Shown one piece after another: positions 17,442 through 28,300 of a DNA stretch of 64,000 bases. The translations under genes were made by a program, and so were the position numbers. Below the pieces are notes generated by a model. The model had not been told where the DNA came from, did no database searches, and saw only the letters and a program-made list of their open reading frames with translations. Numbering within the stretch: the first letter of the stretch is position 1; every line of letters begins with the position of its first letter. The stretch comes from Cyclobacteriaceae bacterium. GTDB lineage: Bacteria > Bacteroidota > Bacteroidia > Cytophagales > Cyclobacteriaceae. The DNA lies in assembly GCA_012033595.1 (NCBI GenBank), contig JAAUQL010000011.1, positions 17,321 to 81,320 on the forward strand, given 5' to 3'.

Positions 17442-20400
17442 TTAGGTCGATACCTGGCACTGAATCTCCGGAATATCTTCCAGGGCTTTGAGCAACTCGT
17501 CCTTGGGGCTTACCAAATATTTGCGCGACATCAGATCCACTGAGATGTTTTCACTTTCCTCCACCAGGTTCAATTTAAAGGCACACTTGCCAGGATGCTG
17601 GCTGATGATGGCTTCGATCCGGTCTATAAGTTGCGAACTAATGGAGATGGGTTTCACATGAACCTGCACTGTTTTGCTGAGTTTATCTCTGATTTCGCTG
17701 AGCAATTGCATGCTGTTGATCTTGAATTCGGGCCGCTGGTCTCCCCAGGGCTTGGTGGTAACTACTCCTTTCAAATATAAAAACCATCCCGTGACCATAA
17801 ATTCCTTGAAGCGGATGTAGTCGTCGGAAAAGAGATAAAACGTATGGCTGTCTTCGTAGCCTTCGATGGTCATTATACCAAAGGGTTTGCCGTTTTTGGT
17901 GACTTTATGGGCCACTTCCGTCACGATGCCGGCCAGGGAAAGTTCGCTGCCGATGCGGTTGTCCATTTCTTGCAGGTCGGCAAACTTGTTTTTGGCAAAA
18001 GAAATGATCTCAAACTTAAACTGGTCGAGCGGGTGGCCAGAAATGTAAAAGCCCACCACCTCTTTTTCAATTTTCAATTTTTCCAATTCGCCATAGGGTT
18101 CGCAATCGGGCACCCTGGGCACCGGCACAGCCAGCCCACTATCGCCACCAAAGAGACTTTGCTGGGCAGCATTTTTTTCAGATTGCTCTTTGTTGCCGTA
18201 TCGGATGGCCTTTTCGATCAGGTTCATGTCATTGTCGGGCTCAAAGAGGAATTGCCTCCTGTGGTGGTTTTCGAAACAATCGAAGGCTCCGGACATGGCC
18301 ATGCACTCAAAGGTTTTTTTGTTCACTGCCCGAAGGTTTACCCGGGTGGCAAAGTCAAAAATGTCTTCAAACGGTCCCTTTTCCCGTTCCTGGATGATGG
18401 CCTGCACGGCTGCTTCACCAGCGCCTTTAATGGCACCCAGTCCAAATCGGATTTCGCCGGCTTTGTTCACTTCAAAGTTGAGACCCGATTCGTTGATACT
18501 CGGGCCGAGCACCTTGATGCCCTGGTGGCGGCACTCTTCCATAAAGAAGGTCACTTTGTCTATCTGGCTTTGGTTGTGCGTGAGCACCGAAGCCATAAAC
18601 TCCGCCGGGTAGTGTGCCTTGAGGTAGGCCGTTTGATAGGCCACAATCGAGTAGCAGGTGGAGTGAGACTTATTGAAGGCATACGCTGCAAAAGCTTCCC
18701 AGTCTTTCCAGACTTTTTCGGCCACAGCCACATCATGCCCATTCGTTTTGCAGCCATCGAGAAATTTGGGCTTCAATTTTTCAAGCAAGGCCAGGATTTT
18801 CTTTCCCATCGCCTTGCGCAGCACATCGGCATCGCCTTTGGAGAAATTGGCCAACTTTTGCGAAAGCAACATGACCTGCTCCTGATACACGGTGATGCCA
18901 TACGTTTCGGCGAGGTATTCTTCCATGGCCGCTATGTCGTAGGTAATTTCTTCTTCCCCGTGCTTGCGCTTAATAAAATTTGGAATATACTCCATAGGCC
19001 CCGGCCGGTAGAGGGCGTTCATGGCAATTAGATCTTCAAACTTATCTGGTTTCAATGCCCTGAGGTGCTTTTGCATACCGGCGCTTTCGAACTGGAACGT
19101 GCCATTGGTATGGCCTTTTTGGTACAATTCAAATGTCTTGGCGTCGTCTAAGGGAATGGCATCGATATCGATAATGACCCCATGACCCTTTTCGATATAT
19201 TCCAGGGCAGTTTTAATAACGGAAAGCGTTTTCAAGCCCAGAAAGTCCATCTTGAGCATACCCGCATTTTCTACCACACTGTTGTCGAATTGGGTCACGT
19301 ACAGATCGGAATCTTTGGAAACACTCACAGGAATAAACTTGGTGATATCGTCTGGAGTGATAATGACCCCGCACGCATGTATGCCCGTGTTGCGCACCGA
19401 GCCTTCCAATATACGCGCCTGGCGCAATACTTCACCTTCTTTGGTTCTGGCCTGGCCGATTTCTTCGAGCTCGGGCACTTCTTTAAAGGCCTTTTCGAGT
19501 GTGGTACCTGGTCGCTCCGGCACCAGCTTGGCCAGGGCATTGGCACTGGGCAGGGGCAGCTCCATGACGCGCGCGGCATCTTTGATAGACGACTTGGCAG
19601 CCATGGTGCCGTAGGTGATGATCTGCGCTACCTGGTTGCGTCCGTATTTTTTTACTACATAATCTATTATTTTCCCTCTGCCTTCATCATCAAAATCGAT
19701 ATCAATATCGGGAAGCGACACGCGGTCGGGATTGAGAAAACGCTCAAACAGCAGATCGTAGGCAATGGGATCGACATTGGTGATACCAATGCAATAAGCC
19801 ACCGCCGACCCAGCAGCCGACCCACGACCGGGCCCTACCGATACCCCGATCCGCCGCGCTTCGGAAGTGAAGTCCTGCACAATGAGAAAGTAGCCCGGGT
19901 AGCCTGTGTTTTTGATCGTTTCCAGTTCGAAGTCGAGCCGATCCCTAATCTCAGGAGTAATTTCCGGATATCGTCTTTTTGCCCCTTCGTAGGTGAGATG
20001 GCGCAGGTAATCGTCTTCAGTTTCGAACCCTTCCGGAATACCGAAAGCCGGCAAAAGCACTTCTCGGTCGAGCTGGTATTTTTCGATCTTATCTACCAGT
20101 TCGTTTATATTTTCGATTGCTTCAGGAATATCCGCAAAGAGGTCTTTCATCTCCTTCTGGGTTTTGAAATAATATTCCTGATTGGGAAATCCATACCGGA
20201 AGCCCCGCCCCCGGCCAATCGGGGTCGATTGCAATTCGTTTTCCTTTACACAAATGAGTACATCGTGCGCGTTGGCATCGGCCTGGTTGAGGTAGTACAC
20301 ATCGTTGGAAGCGATCACCTTCACATCGTATTTTGCAGCAAAGCGGAGCAAGACCTCATTTACCCGGTTGTTTTCTTCCAGGCCATGGCGCAGCAGTTCG

Positions 20401-21626
20401 ATGTAAAAGTCTTCGCCAAATACACGGAGCCACCATTTGAGGGCATCTTCGGCCTGGTGCTCGCCCACATTAAGTATCAGACTGGGAAGCTCGCCGCTCA
20501 ATCCACCGGATAGCGCAATGGTATGCCCCGCATAATGGGCGATCAGCTCCTTATCTATTCTCGGATATAGGCCATACAGTCCTTCGGTATATCCATATGA
20601 GCTCAGTTTGGCCAGGTTCAAGTATCCTTGTTTGTTTTTGGCCAGCAATACCTGGTTGAAGCGTTTGTCGGGGTTGTCTTTGGTGAATTTGAGCTTTTGC
20701 CGTTCTTCGGCCACGAAAAACTCGCAGCCGAGAATGGGTTTAATGTCATTGGCCAATGCTTCGCGCACAAATTTGAATGCTCCAAACATATTGCCCAGGT
20801 CGGTGAGGGCCACAGCGGGCATCTCGTACTCTTTGGCTTTTTTGATAATGCTCTTGATATTGGGCGTAGCCTGGAGCACAGAAAACTGGGAATGCATGTG
20901 CAGATGGCAAAAAGGGGTGGTCACCTCTCGGAGTACCTTGGCGCTGTCTGTAAATTTTACATTCGATTTTTTCTGTTTGGCAAAATTGGCCTCTGCCAGG
21001 TCAGGCGCTTCATACACGATGGCTGTAGGCACAGTATCGTCTGCCGGGCGTACCACCTTGTGTGTGAGCAAGCCAAAAAAGCAACGTGCATTGGCCGCTA
21101 CGTCGTAGGCGGCATCGTGCGCATCGCCAAAACCCTCGCCAAAGAGCTTGTGGTGCAATTCTATGAGCGTTGGCCACTTAAACTGCCCCCCCCGACCACC
21201 GGGAATAGCACAAAATTCCGTGGCCACCAACTGGGTATCCACTGGTTCTTTGCTGGCAATCAAATTGCTCATACCACTGCGCAGGTACTCGCAACCCACT
21301 ATTTTGATGTCGAAGTCCACTATGTTATGCCCTATGATGCGATCTGCCCGGTGCATATCCTGACTAAAGCGTTCGAGCACTTCGGCCAGTGGCACTCCTT
21401 CATCCATAGCCCGCTGGGTAGATATGCCATGGACTTTTTCTGCATTGAAGGGTATGGTAAAGCCGTCGGGCTTCACGATCAGATTTTCGTTGGATAGCAG
21501 CTTGCCTTTATTGTCGTGCAGTTGCCAGGCGATTTGTACCACGCGAGGCCAATTGTCAAATTCGTCGAGTGGCGCCTGCTTGTTTTTTGGCAGACCGGTA
21601 GTTTCCGTATCAAAAATCAGGTACAT
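17442..21626 (-). CDS. dnaE: DNA polymerase III alpha subunit with fused N-terminal 3'-5' exonuclease
   Basis: A 1394-residue replicative polymerase. Residues 1-190 are a DEDDh exonuclease of the DnaQ/epsilon type: FDTETTGLP (Asp and Glu), HNIVDFDIK (Asp) and GDAHDAAYDVA (His and Asp). A linker leads to the PHP domain (about 240-470, FCHLHMHSQFSVLQATPNIK, VALTDLGNMFGAFKF). The polymerase palm contains GPGRGSAAGSAVAYCIGIT and the catalytic LPDIDIDFDDEGRG. Later come the fingers (KMDFLGLKTLSVIK, ALYRPGPMEYIPNFI), tandem HhH and OB domains (about 1090-1300). The fusion places proofreading in the same chain at the N-terminus, unlike PolC where the exonuclease is inserted in PHP. No frame error is seen despite several homopolymers. 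Confidence 0.95.
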   Translation of the reverse strand: MYLIFDTETTGLPKNKQAPLDEFDNWPRVVQIAWQLHDNKGKLLSNENLIVKPDGFTIPFNAEKVHGISTQRAMDEGVPLAEVLERFSQDMHRADRIIGHNIVDFDIKIVGCEYLRSGMSNLIASKEPVDTQLVATEFCAIPGGRGGQFKWPTLIELHHKLFGEGFGDAHDAAYDVAANARCFFGLLTHKVVRPADDTVPTAIVYEAPDLAEANFAKQKKSNVKFTDSAKVLREVTTPFCHLHMHSQFSVLQATPNIKSIIKKAKEYEMPAVALTDLGNMFGAFKFVREALANDIKPILGCEFFVAEERQKLKFTKDNPDKRFNQVLLAKNKQGYLNLAKLSSYGYTEGLYGLYPRIDKELIAHYAGHTIALSGGLSGELPSLILNVGEHQAEDALKWWLRVFGEDFYIELLRHGLEENNRVNEVLLRFAAKYDVKVIASNDVYYLNQADANAHDVLICVKENELQSTPIGRGRGFRYGFPNQEYYFKTQKEMKDLFADIPEAIENINELVDKIEKYQLDREVLLPAFGIPEGFETEDDYLRHLTYEGAKRRYPEITPEIRDRLDFELETIKNTGYPGYFLIVQDFTSEARRIGVSVGPGRGSAAGSAVAYCIGITNVDPIAYDLLFERFLNPDRVSLPDIDIDFDDEGRGKIIDYVVKKYGRNQVAQIITYGTMAAKSSIKDAARVMELPLPSANALAKLVPERPGTTLEKAFKEVPELEEIGQARTKEGEVLRQARILEGSVRNTGIHACGVIITPDDITKFIPVSVSKDSDLYVTQFDNSVVENAGMLKMDFLGLKTLSVIKTALEYIEKGHGVIIDIDAIPLDDAKTFELYQKGHTNGTFQFESAGMQKHLRALKPDKFEDLIAMNALYRPGPMEYIPNFIKRKHGEEEITYDIAAMEEYLAETYGITVYQEQVMLLSQKLANFSKGDADVLRKAMGKKILALLEKLKPKFLDGCKTNGHDVAVAEKVWKDWEAFAAYAFNKSHSTCYSIVAYQTAYLKAHYPAEFMASVLTHNQSQIDKVTFFMEECRHQGIKVLGPSINESGLNFEVNKAGEIRFGLGAIKGAGEAAVQAIIQEREKGPFEDIFDFATRVNLRAVNKKTFECMAMSGAFDCFENHHRRQFLFEPDNDMNLIEKAIRYGNKEQSEKNAAQQSLFGGDSGLAVPVPRVPDCEPYGELEKLKIEKEVVGFYISGHPLDQFKFEIISFAKNKFADLQEMDNRIGSELSLAGIVTEVAHKVTKNGKPFGIMTIEGYEDSHTFYLFSDDYIRFKEFMVTGWFLYLKGVVTTKPWGDQRPEFKINSMQLLSEIRDKLSKTVQVHVKPISISSQLIDRIEAIISQHPGKCAFKLNLVEESENISVDLMSRKYLVSPKDELLKALEDIPEIQCQVST

Positions 21627-22035
21627 AGTTATGGATCAGGAGATTAAAACAGGGCGATATTTTTTATGTCGGGCCCATTACAAACAAGGGAGCTAACTTA
21701 TATAAAAATCAATGCATTTGAAATGTAAGTGCCCGGAGAATATGCGCAAACCTCATGCACACTCCGGTTTTTTAAAAAAACTGTTGCAGGATATTGCAGG
21801 CAGAAAAAGAAACTAAGCAGCACGAATCAGTTGGAAAACAAAAGGTCAATTTAATATCTTGAAAATAATGACGGCTCTGTTGAAAATTCTAAAATCCCAA
21901 ATATATTCTGACAAGGAATAATTCAAAATCCACGGGGTTTTTAGGTATTTGGTGTTTAGATTTCGATCAATATTTGTTTAATGATTTTTATGTTTGGTGC
22001 TTGGCCGGACATTGTGGACAGATTAATTAGGCGAT
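21627..22035. other. Intergenic region between dnaE and trkH
   Basis: About 410 bp, AT-rich, holding the outward promoters of dnaE and trkH. Apart from a terminator-like hairpin (21733-21773) nothing is recognised; no K+ or c-di-AMP riboswitch pattern is apparent. Confidence 0.5.
21733..21773 (+). terminator. Terminator-like hairpin without an upstream gene
   Basis: CCGGAG (21733-21738) pairs with CTCCGG (21762-21767), followed by six T. The 23-base interval contains ATGC/GCAT-like complementarity that may extend the fold. It points on the plus strand, where no coding gene lies upstream, so it could end a small RNA or an attenuated leader of trkH. Confidence 0.4.
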
Positions 22036-23550
22036 ATGTCAGATTTTACACAATCAAAAACTATAAATATACTGAGTGGAGCCGGCATGGCCTTGCTGGT
22101 TCCGGGCGCCATGGCGCTTGTTTCTATTCCGATTCCCCTCATTTTTAATGAAAAAGGATCGCTTGCCGGACTGGTGATCACCGCCTTACTTTGCCTTGGA
22201 ATCGGTGCCGCCAGCTACAAGGTGTATGACAAAGACAGCGAAATGCCACTGACCAAACTGATGGTAATGATCTCATTGGGCTGGATGTTGGTGGCTTTGG
22301 CGGTTTCCATACCCTTTGTCCAACATGGCATCCACTATGGCCAGCTTTCAGACAGCCCTCCCGATGTCACCAGATTTTCGGATTTTACCAATGCGTTGTT
22401 CGAATCTGTGTCGGGTATTACCAGCACAGGCCTTTCTATGGTGCAACAGGAATCTACCCTTACACGAACCCTGCAATGGTGGAGGTCGCTATCGCAATGG
22501 GTAGGAGCCATAGGATTTGTGGTGCTGGTGGCATTTTTTCATAACCCGGACTCAAACACCATCGGAAAACAATTTGAACATGATACCCTCACCAGGGCAG
22601 TTGCAGCACCTGGAATTAATTTTTACAAATTTTGGTGGATTTACCTCCTATTAACGGTTTTGGCCATTTCAATTTATTTATTCAATGGTCTTTCGCTCTG
22701 GCAAGCCGTCAACCATGGGCTAACCGGTATAGCCACCGGAGGGTTCACGGTGACCGATGATAGCTTTACGGATTATCCGGCCAAAGTCAGGCTGGCCACT
22801 ATTGCCATCATGGTGCTGGGAAGTCTCAGTTTCTACCTTTATTACTTGTTGCTGAGGCATGGCAGGTTCCGCAGGTTTTTTACCGATCGTCAGAATATAG
22901 TGTATGCCAGCCTCATGCTGGTCGGAATTATGGCCATTGGCTCGCTTAACCAAAATGCCGGCATCTCCTGGTTAGATTCTTCATTTCAGTTTACTTCTGC
23001 CCTGGGCACGGCCGGCTTTCAGAGCAATAAGCTAGACCAGTGGCCAATGTTTTCTATGTTGGTATTGACCATAGTCATGCTCATTGGCGGCACCTCCAAT
23101 TCCACCACCGGAGGCATTAAAATATTCCGGTTTTGGTTTATGCTAAAAGGTCTGTTTTTCGAATTGGGAAAACTGATGTTTTCTCCGGAAAGCACGACCA
23201 TCAGTAAGCACGACCAAAACAATACGGAAAATGAAAAGCTCCATCAGGATGCGCGGGTTACTGTTTACCTGTTTATCCTGGGCTGGGTGGTAGTCTATGT
23301 GGTTTTTACATTGATTTTTGCTTACCTCCTGGCAGATGAGTACACGCTGCAACAAATCTTGTTTGAAAGTGCTTCCGCATTTGGCAATGTTGGCCTCAGC
23401 TCAGGGATTACCGGCCCCGATATGCTGCCGATAGCCAAAGTACTCATGATAGTGCTCATGTACCTTGGCCGGCTGGAATTGTTGCCTCTATTGGTGCTGA
23501 CAGGCTGGCTAAGCGGGTCAGGTACCTCGGCAAACACTAAAATACCATAG
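22036..23550 (+). CDS. trkH: Potassium uptake protein, TrkH/KtrB family
   Basis: A 504-residue inner-membrane channel subunit for K+ uptake. All four pore-loop repeats are visible: ALFESVSGITSTGLSMV, HGLTGIATGGFTVTDDSF, TSALGTAGFQSNKLDQW and SASAFGNVGLSSGITGP, each with the selectivity-filter glycine. Between them lie about eight to ten membrane helices. Length matches the family. The regulatory subunit TrkA/KtrA is not adjacent. The C-terminus LGRLELLPLLVLTG is typical. Confidence 0.93.
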   Translation: MSDFTQSKTINILSGAGMALLVPGAMALVSIPIPLIFNEKGSLAGLVITALLCLGIGAASYKVYDKDSEMPLTKLMVMISLGWMLVALAVSIPFVQHGIHYGQLSDSPPDVTRFSDFTNALFESVSGITSTGLSMVQQESTLTRTLQWWRSLSQWVGAIGFVVLVAFFHNPDSNTIGKQFEHDTLTRAVAAPGINFYKFWWIYLLLTVLAISIYLFNGLSLWQAVNHGLTGIATGGFTVTDDSFTDYPAKVRLATIAIMVLGSLSFYLYYLLLRHGRFRRFFTDRQNIVYASLMLVGIMAIGSLNQNAGISWLDSSFQFTSALGTAGFQSNKLDQWPMFSMLVLTIVMLIGGTSNSTTGGIKIFRFWFMLKGLFFELGKLMFSPESTTISKHDQNNTENEKLHQDARVTVYLFILGWVVVYVVFTLIFAYLLADEYTLQQILFESASAFGNVGLSSGITGPDMLPIAKVLMIVLMYLGRLELLPLLVLTGWLSGSGTSANTKIP

Positions 23551-23614
23551 GAAAAACGGAAACACGCAATGCTGCGTGACGAACTTTTAAGCTTTTTCTG
23601 GAAAAAAAATCCTG

Positions 23615-24460
23615 CTAGCGGGCATCGGCCAGGCGGCCAACCATAATGCCCGTTTGGCTTTTGTGCGCCTGCAGGTAGTCGCTGAGCGGCTTGTTCGATA
23701 TTTCCACCTTTTTGCTTTGGGTGCTGGCGTGCATCAGATGTATCCGGCCATTTTGCTCCACGGCAATCCCCACATGCGATATGTCCAGATCGTCCCTGGA
23801 GATGGTAATGGCGATTAAATCACCGGGCTGTATGTTGCTTTCAAGGCTTTCGACAAGCGCTTTGGGAAGATAGTAATAGCTCCTTGATCTGATGCCTGCT
23901 TCGATCTGCAACATGGCCTCGACTGTTTCACGGTTTTGCAATTGAGCATAATGCTGTGGGTTGGCAGACATAAAGCCAACCTGATTTTTGTATTCCTGCC
24001 CCCCGATTTGGTGGCTTATATCTTTTAGAATTCCTCTTTGTTGGTTGTCGTATATCCAGTCAGAAAAATAATGCAGCCGCGAAGGATACCCCGCTATCTG
24101 TCCATCTCTATATCGCAAAAATTGCAATTGCCGGGCATAGGCTTCCAAAGAATAATCTCCCAGTTGGGCAGTACGCGCCATGGCCACCACGGTTTCCACA
24201 AAGGTAGTGCAGTCTAGTCCTTCCAGGTTTATGACCAGCGATTCTCCGCCTGGCATTTCCAGGGTATGCTCTACGTACGGGGTATGTATCAGCCCTTCGC
24301 CAATCAGCACCACCAGATCGCTGACTGGCTTGGTATGGCTGTCCATGCACCACAAGGCCATGAGGGTAGAGTCGAGTTTTGCCCGGCTTACTGCAGTACA
24401 TACCGCTTGCGCAAAAGCATAAGAAGGAAAGAGTGAAATGAGCAAAAAGATCAGACGCAT
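23615..24460 (-). CDS. DUF1460 (NlpC/P60-like) cell-wall amidase-type protein
   Basis: A 281-residue secreted protein with signal peptide MRLIFLLISLFPSYAFAQA. The catalytic Cys is in NLEGLDCTTFVETVVAMART and the His in LDISHVGIAVEQNGRIHLMHAS, the arrangement of DUF1460 N-acetylmuramoyl-L-alanine-amidase-like cysteine hydrolases. Known relatives trim peptidoglycan peptides. The ATG at 24460 begins the signal peptide; 22 upstream codons in the same frame are not needed. Divergent from the histidine kinase across a long non-coding region. Confidence 0.85.
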   Translation of the reverse strand: MRLIFLLISLFPSYAFAQAVCTAVSRAKLDSTLMALWCMDSHTKPVSDLVVLIGEGLIHTPYVEHTLEMPGGESLVINLEGLDCTTFVETVVAMARTAQLGDYSLEAYARQLQFLRYRDGQIAGYPSRLHYFSDWIYDNQQRGILKDISHQIGGQEYKNQVGFMSANPQHYAQLQNRETVEAMLQIEAGIRSRSYYYLPKALVESLESNIQPGDLIAITISRDDLDISHVGIAVEQNGRIHLMHASTQSKKVEISNKPLSDYLQAHKSQTGIMVGRLADAR

Positions 24461-24696
24461 TTTTTTTAAAATGTATAACTGCTCGTATAAGAAACGCAAG
24501 TGGTTTCGAAGCACTTTACTGTCCATCTACATTGAGCAAAATGTGCGATTAGACTCAAATTTAACTTTTTAACACTAACCGTCAAACCGAAGATTTTGGC
24601 TTTGAAATTTACCTTAACGGTAATAACTCAAGTTTCGAATGCATAAATCAAGATTTTATTTAATTGATTATTAATGCTTTATGTATATTATCTCGG

Positions 24697-24765
24697 TGTC
24701 GCTCAGTGAAAAAACTATGTGAGCCTCCGTGGTACAAAAATAAACCACAGGTTGCCCGGAGATAA
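24697..24765 (+). ncRNA. Candidate structured RNA (two adjacent hairpins)
   Basis: GCTCA (24701-24705) pairs with TGAGC (24720-24724). Immediately after, CTCCG (24725-24729 region) pairs with CGGAG (24757-24761), enclosing GTGGT (24729-24733) with ACCAC (24744-24748). The two hairpins abut. Strand is uncertain because the pairing works on both. No family was recognised and there is no T-tract, so this is a structural suggestion only. Confidence 0.25.
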
Positions 24766-25261
24766 AACAGAGTTGCACAAAACACTAATACCTGAATACG
24801 TAACCGGTTCATTATCAATTCAATATACTTTTTACATCTTTTACAATAGCTTACGGATCAACCGATTATACCCAAGTGCGAAACATGAGTAATAATGAAA
24901 TCTGCGGGAGTAAATCTACAGTTCATTATCTTTAACTAGGTGCACAAGTAGGTGCTCATGGTCGATGCGTCCTGACCAAATTCCACTTAATTCATATTGA
25001 GTTGTACAGGCTTTCTGTACCTTAAAATGGTGTTGGCTGAATCATGTGGCAGACAAAGAGCAAGTTATGTTTTCTGCCAATAGCCGGGAAATCCAAACCG
25101 ATATTGCATCATCGGGCGTTTTGTTTTTGCGTTGTGGGGCTGGGGTTATCCCCTGGGTTTCATAATTTTGTTTGAATGCTGCTAGAACCCTGACTGCGGA
25201 CGGGTTCCATCACATTTGCAATCGAAGAACACTGGTTTTTCAGCAGTCCTATATTTAAGTG

Positions 25262-25269
25262 TAAATTTG
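25262..25269 (+). promoter_or_regulatory. -7 box upstream of the histidine kinase
   Basis: TAAATTTG matches TAnnTTTG and lies 31 bases before the ATG at 25301. The -33 TTTG element is not exact. Confidence 0.4.
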
Positions 25270-25300
25270 GAGAATAACAACGCTAAACTTGGCAGGCACA

Positions 25301-28300
25301 ATGCAGGGCAATAAATATGTTTTCTTTTGGATTTCAATCCTGTTTTTTATCAGTGCGGGCGCATACAGTTATTTTTTTATCGCATTGCAGAACACTCCGG
25401 AAAAAATGTTGCGCAGGTTGCGGAGAAGTTGGGCAGAGAGCTGGACTATATCGAACCTTTAATAAATGCCCTTCGCGACACCATTGCCCAAGCCAAGACC
25501 CACACTTTCGAAATGCTGTTGCAGCCCGACCACTACCCATATTATATTTTTTCCAATAAAAGGATGGTGTTCTGGTCCAACAATCTCTATGCTCCCAAGT
25601 ACCGCGACATACTTGGCACCTATACCCTGCGGTACATCGAAACTGAAAAGGGAAAATATGTAGTGCGCAAAGCACACCTGGAAAAGGGAAACAGAAAATA
25701 TGAAATCGTCTTTCTGATCCCCCTGACGGAGACCTCAAACGTGGTAAACCAATACCTGAAAAATACCTTCAACGAACAGGTTTTTACCGACGCAAACTTT
25801 GAGATAAAAGGCGAAAAAGCCGAGGATTTCCAAGCACTACAGATTGAGGGCAACTATCTCTTTTCTTTGAAATTTGGTACTGCCTACTCCAACTCCGACC
25901 GCTACAACAACCTGGTTGCCCTCGTGCTCATTGGTCTGGCATTCCTTTTCCTCGGTCTCTTTATCAAAAAACAACTCAACGAACTGGTGAGAAAAAAAGA
26001 TATCTTGTACGGCTTCCTGTTTCTACTTGGGTGCATACTGTTGCTGCGGGGTGCGATGCTGTGGGCCAGGTTTCCGCTCGATTTTGTATATCTGGGGCTG
26101 TTTGACCCAAAGCATTATGGCTCTACTCTGGTCAATCCATCGCTGGGCGACCTTCTGCTCAACCTGTTGTGTCTGTTATTTTTGGGCATTTATATTTTCA
26201 GGCATTTTCTGCGTTCGGCCCTGGTCAGGCGCATGCTCGGTAACTCCACCACCCAAAAGACCATATGGGCAGGCGTTCTTTTGTTCTTCAGTTTCTTTTG
26301 GCTGGCCGTGCATCACCAGACCATGAAAACCCTCAATGAAGATTCGCAATGGTCTATGGATATTTCGCAACAATTGGAATTTAATTACCTGAAAGTAATC
26401 GGCTACCTCTTGTTTTTTATCAGTGTGGTGGTGTATTTTCTGTTTGCACATATCAGCTTTAGGCTGGTGGGCAAGCTCACCAGACATCATGCACTTGCCC
26501 GGTACGGCGCCCTGGGAGCCGGCATGTTGCTGTTTCTTTCTATGGCCCTGCTCCTCCGATGGGATTTTGAAGTAGTGCTCGGCGTCAACCTTTTGTTTTT
26601 TTTGGCAGTGGATCACTTCAGACTGGGCAGGTACCTGGGCAAGCTCCAGTACCTTACATTTATTTACCTGTTTTCATTTGGCTTACCGGGGGCCATTATC
26701 GGGGTATATGCCAACTACCAACATTGGCAAAAAACACCGCATATAATAAATCGCGGCTTGCCAACCAATTGCTGGTGGAGCGCAATTTCTTTACCGAATT
26801 GCAACTGGCCGACGTTTCCCGTCAGGTAAAAGAAGATTTTTTTATTCAAAAAGATTGTTCAGCCCCTTTGCCTCCAAGTTGATTATTGAAAAGAAAATCA
26901 GGCGGGAATACCTTAACAATCTGGATAAATTCGACATTCAGATATTCGTGTTCAACTCCAGGGGTGAGCCTTTTGAGCAATTTAACCTGAACGAAAGCTA
27001 CCATAGCCTGAAAGCCCGCCTGAGCGAATACAAAACGGAAACCGAAGGACTATACTTTATCAATCAGGCGCGCGGACAGGCTACCACGCGCTATATGGAT
27101 TTTATTGAAATAAAAGACCGCGGCCAGGTGATCGGCTACGTGCTCATCGATCTGAGGCAGAAGCGCCTGGTGCCCAACTCGGTTTTTCCCTTGCTGCTCA
27201 ACGAAAATCTGGATGCTCAGCAAATTGAAGGCACCGAACAGTACAGTTATGGGGTATTTATCGGCAAAGAATTGCAATACAACTACGGTGCATTTAACTA
27301 TCGCAAAAACCTGGATGCCTTTGTAGAGCACTCCGACAAGCTGCTCGAAAAAGGAGTGAAAATCCAAGAATACTATCACCGGGCCTACCTGGGCGACAAC
27401 AACAGATTTGTGATTGTTTCTTCAAAAGTACCCACTTTGTCTTCGCGTTTTGCCAATTTCAGCTTCCTGTTTCTAATCCACATTTTCACCATCCTGCTCA
27501 TATTATTTGTTGTAGCATTCTATCAGGGAGCCAGGCATGTCAAGCTCAATTATTCAGCAAAAATCCAGCTTTACCTCAATTTCGCCTTTTTTGCACCACT
27601 GGTCATTGTGAGCATAGTGACGGTGAGCATCATCATACAAACCTTCAAAACCTCCCTCGAATCGCAGTATGTGGAATTTGCCGAAAATCTAAGCACCAAA
27701 ATTTCTGGCCCGCTCAACAACTACAATCAGCAGGAAATAGAAAAAGAAGACCTCACAGACGAAATATTTCAAATGGCCGAAGTGGCCGATCTCGACCTCA
27801 ATGTGTTCAGCACCAATGGGGCGCTGATCGGATCGAGTCTGTACCAGATCTACCAAAATGATATTCTTTCCAACTACATTGAGCCGCGGGCTTATATCAA
27901 GATCATCGAGGAGTCGGAATCGGCCTTTGTGCTCGAAGAACAGGTTGGGCAGCTCAGTTTCAAAAATGCCTACGTGGGAGTTCGCTCATACGATACCGGT
28001 GAAATCATTGGCATACTCAGCTTGCCGTTTTTTGCCTCACAGCGCGACCTGGAGCACAACATTGTGGAAGTACTTTCTAATATTATCAATATCTTCACTT
28101 TTGTATTTATCATATTCCTGTTTGTTTCATTTTTGGTTTCGCGTGGGCTAACCTTTCCCTTGCGGCTGATCACCCAGAAGATCAGACGCACCACGCTTTC
28201 GGCCTTCAATGAGCCACTAAGCTGGAATTCTGATGACGAAATCGGGCTGATGGTGGCAGAGTACAATCGCATGCTGGTAAACCTGGAGCACAGCAAGCAA

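Larger units (their letters stand above)
24461..25300. other. 840-bp non-coding region upstream of the histidine kinase
   Basis: No open frame of substance is present on either strand. It is AT-rich on the left and contains several inverted repeats on the right: GTACAG/CTGTAC (25004-25020), GGGG/CCCC (25142-25153) and GAACCC/GGGTTC (25185-25207), as well as the double hairpin at 24701-24761. This density of structure suggests one or more untranslated RNAs, but I cannot match it to 6S, tmRNA, SRP RNA or RNase P RNA. Confidence 0.45.

Noticed and set aside
20628..21497. Long plus-strand frames opposite dnaE
   Set aside because: These are shadow frames of the minus-strand polymerase gene, whose catalytic motifs are clear.
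21627..22035. Riboswitch controlling trkH
   Set aside because: A terminator-like hairpin is present but no recognisable aptamer such as the c-di-AMP class.
24950..25215. 6S RNA or SRP RNA gene
   Set aside because: Several hairpins are present, but neither the long bubble stem of 6S nor the conserved SRP loop could be found.
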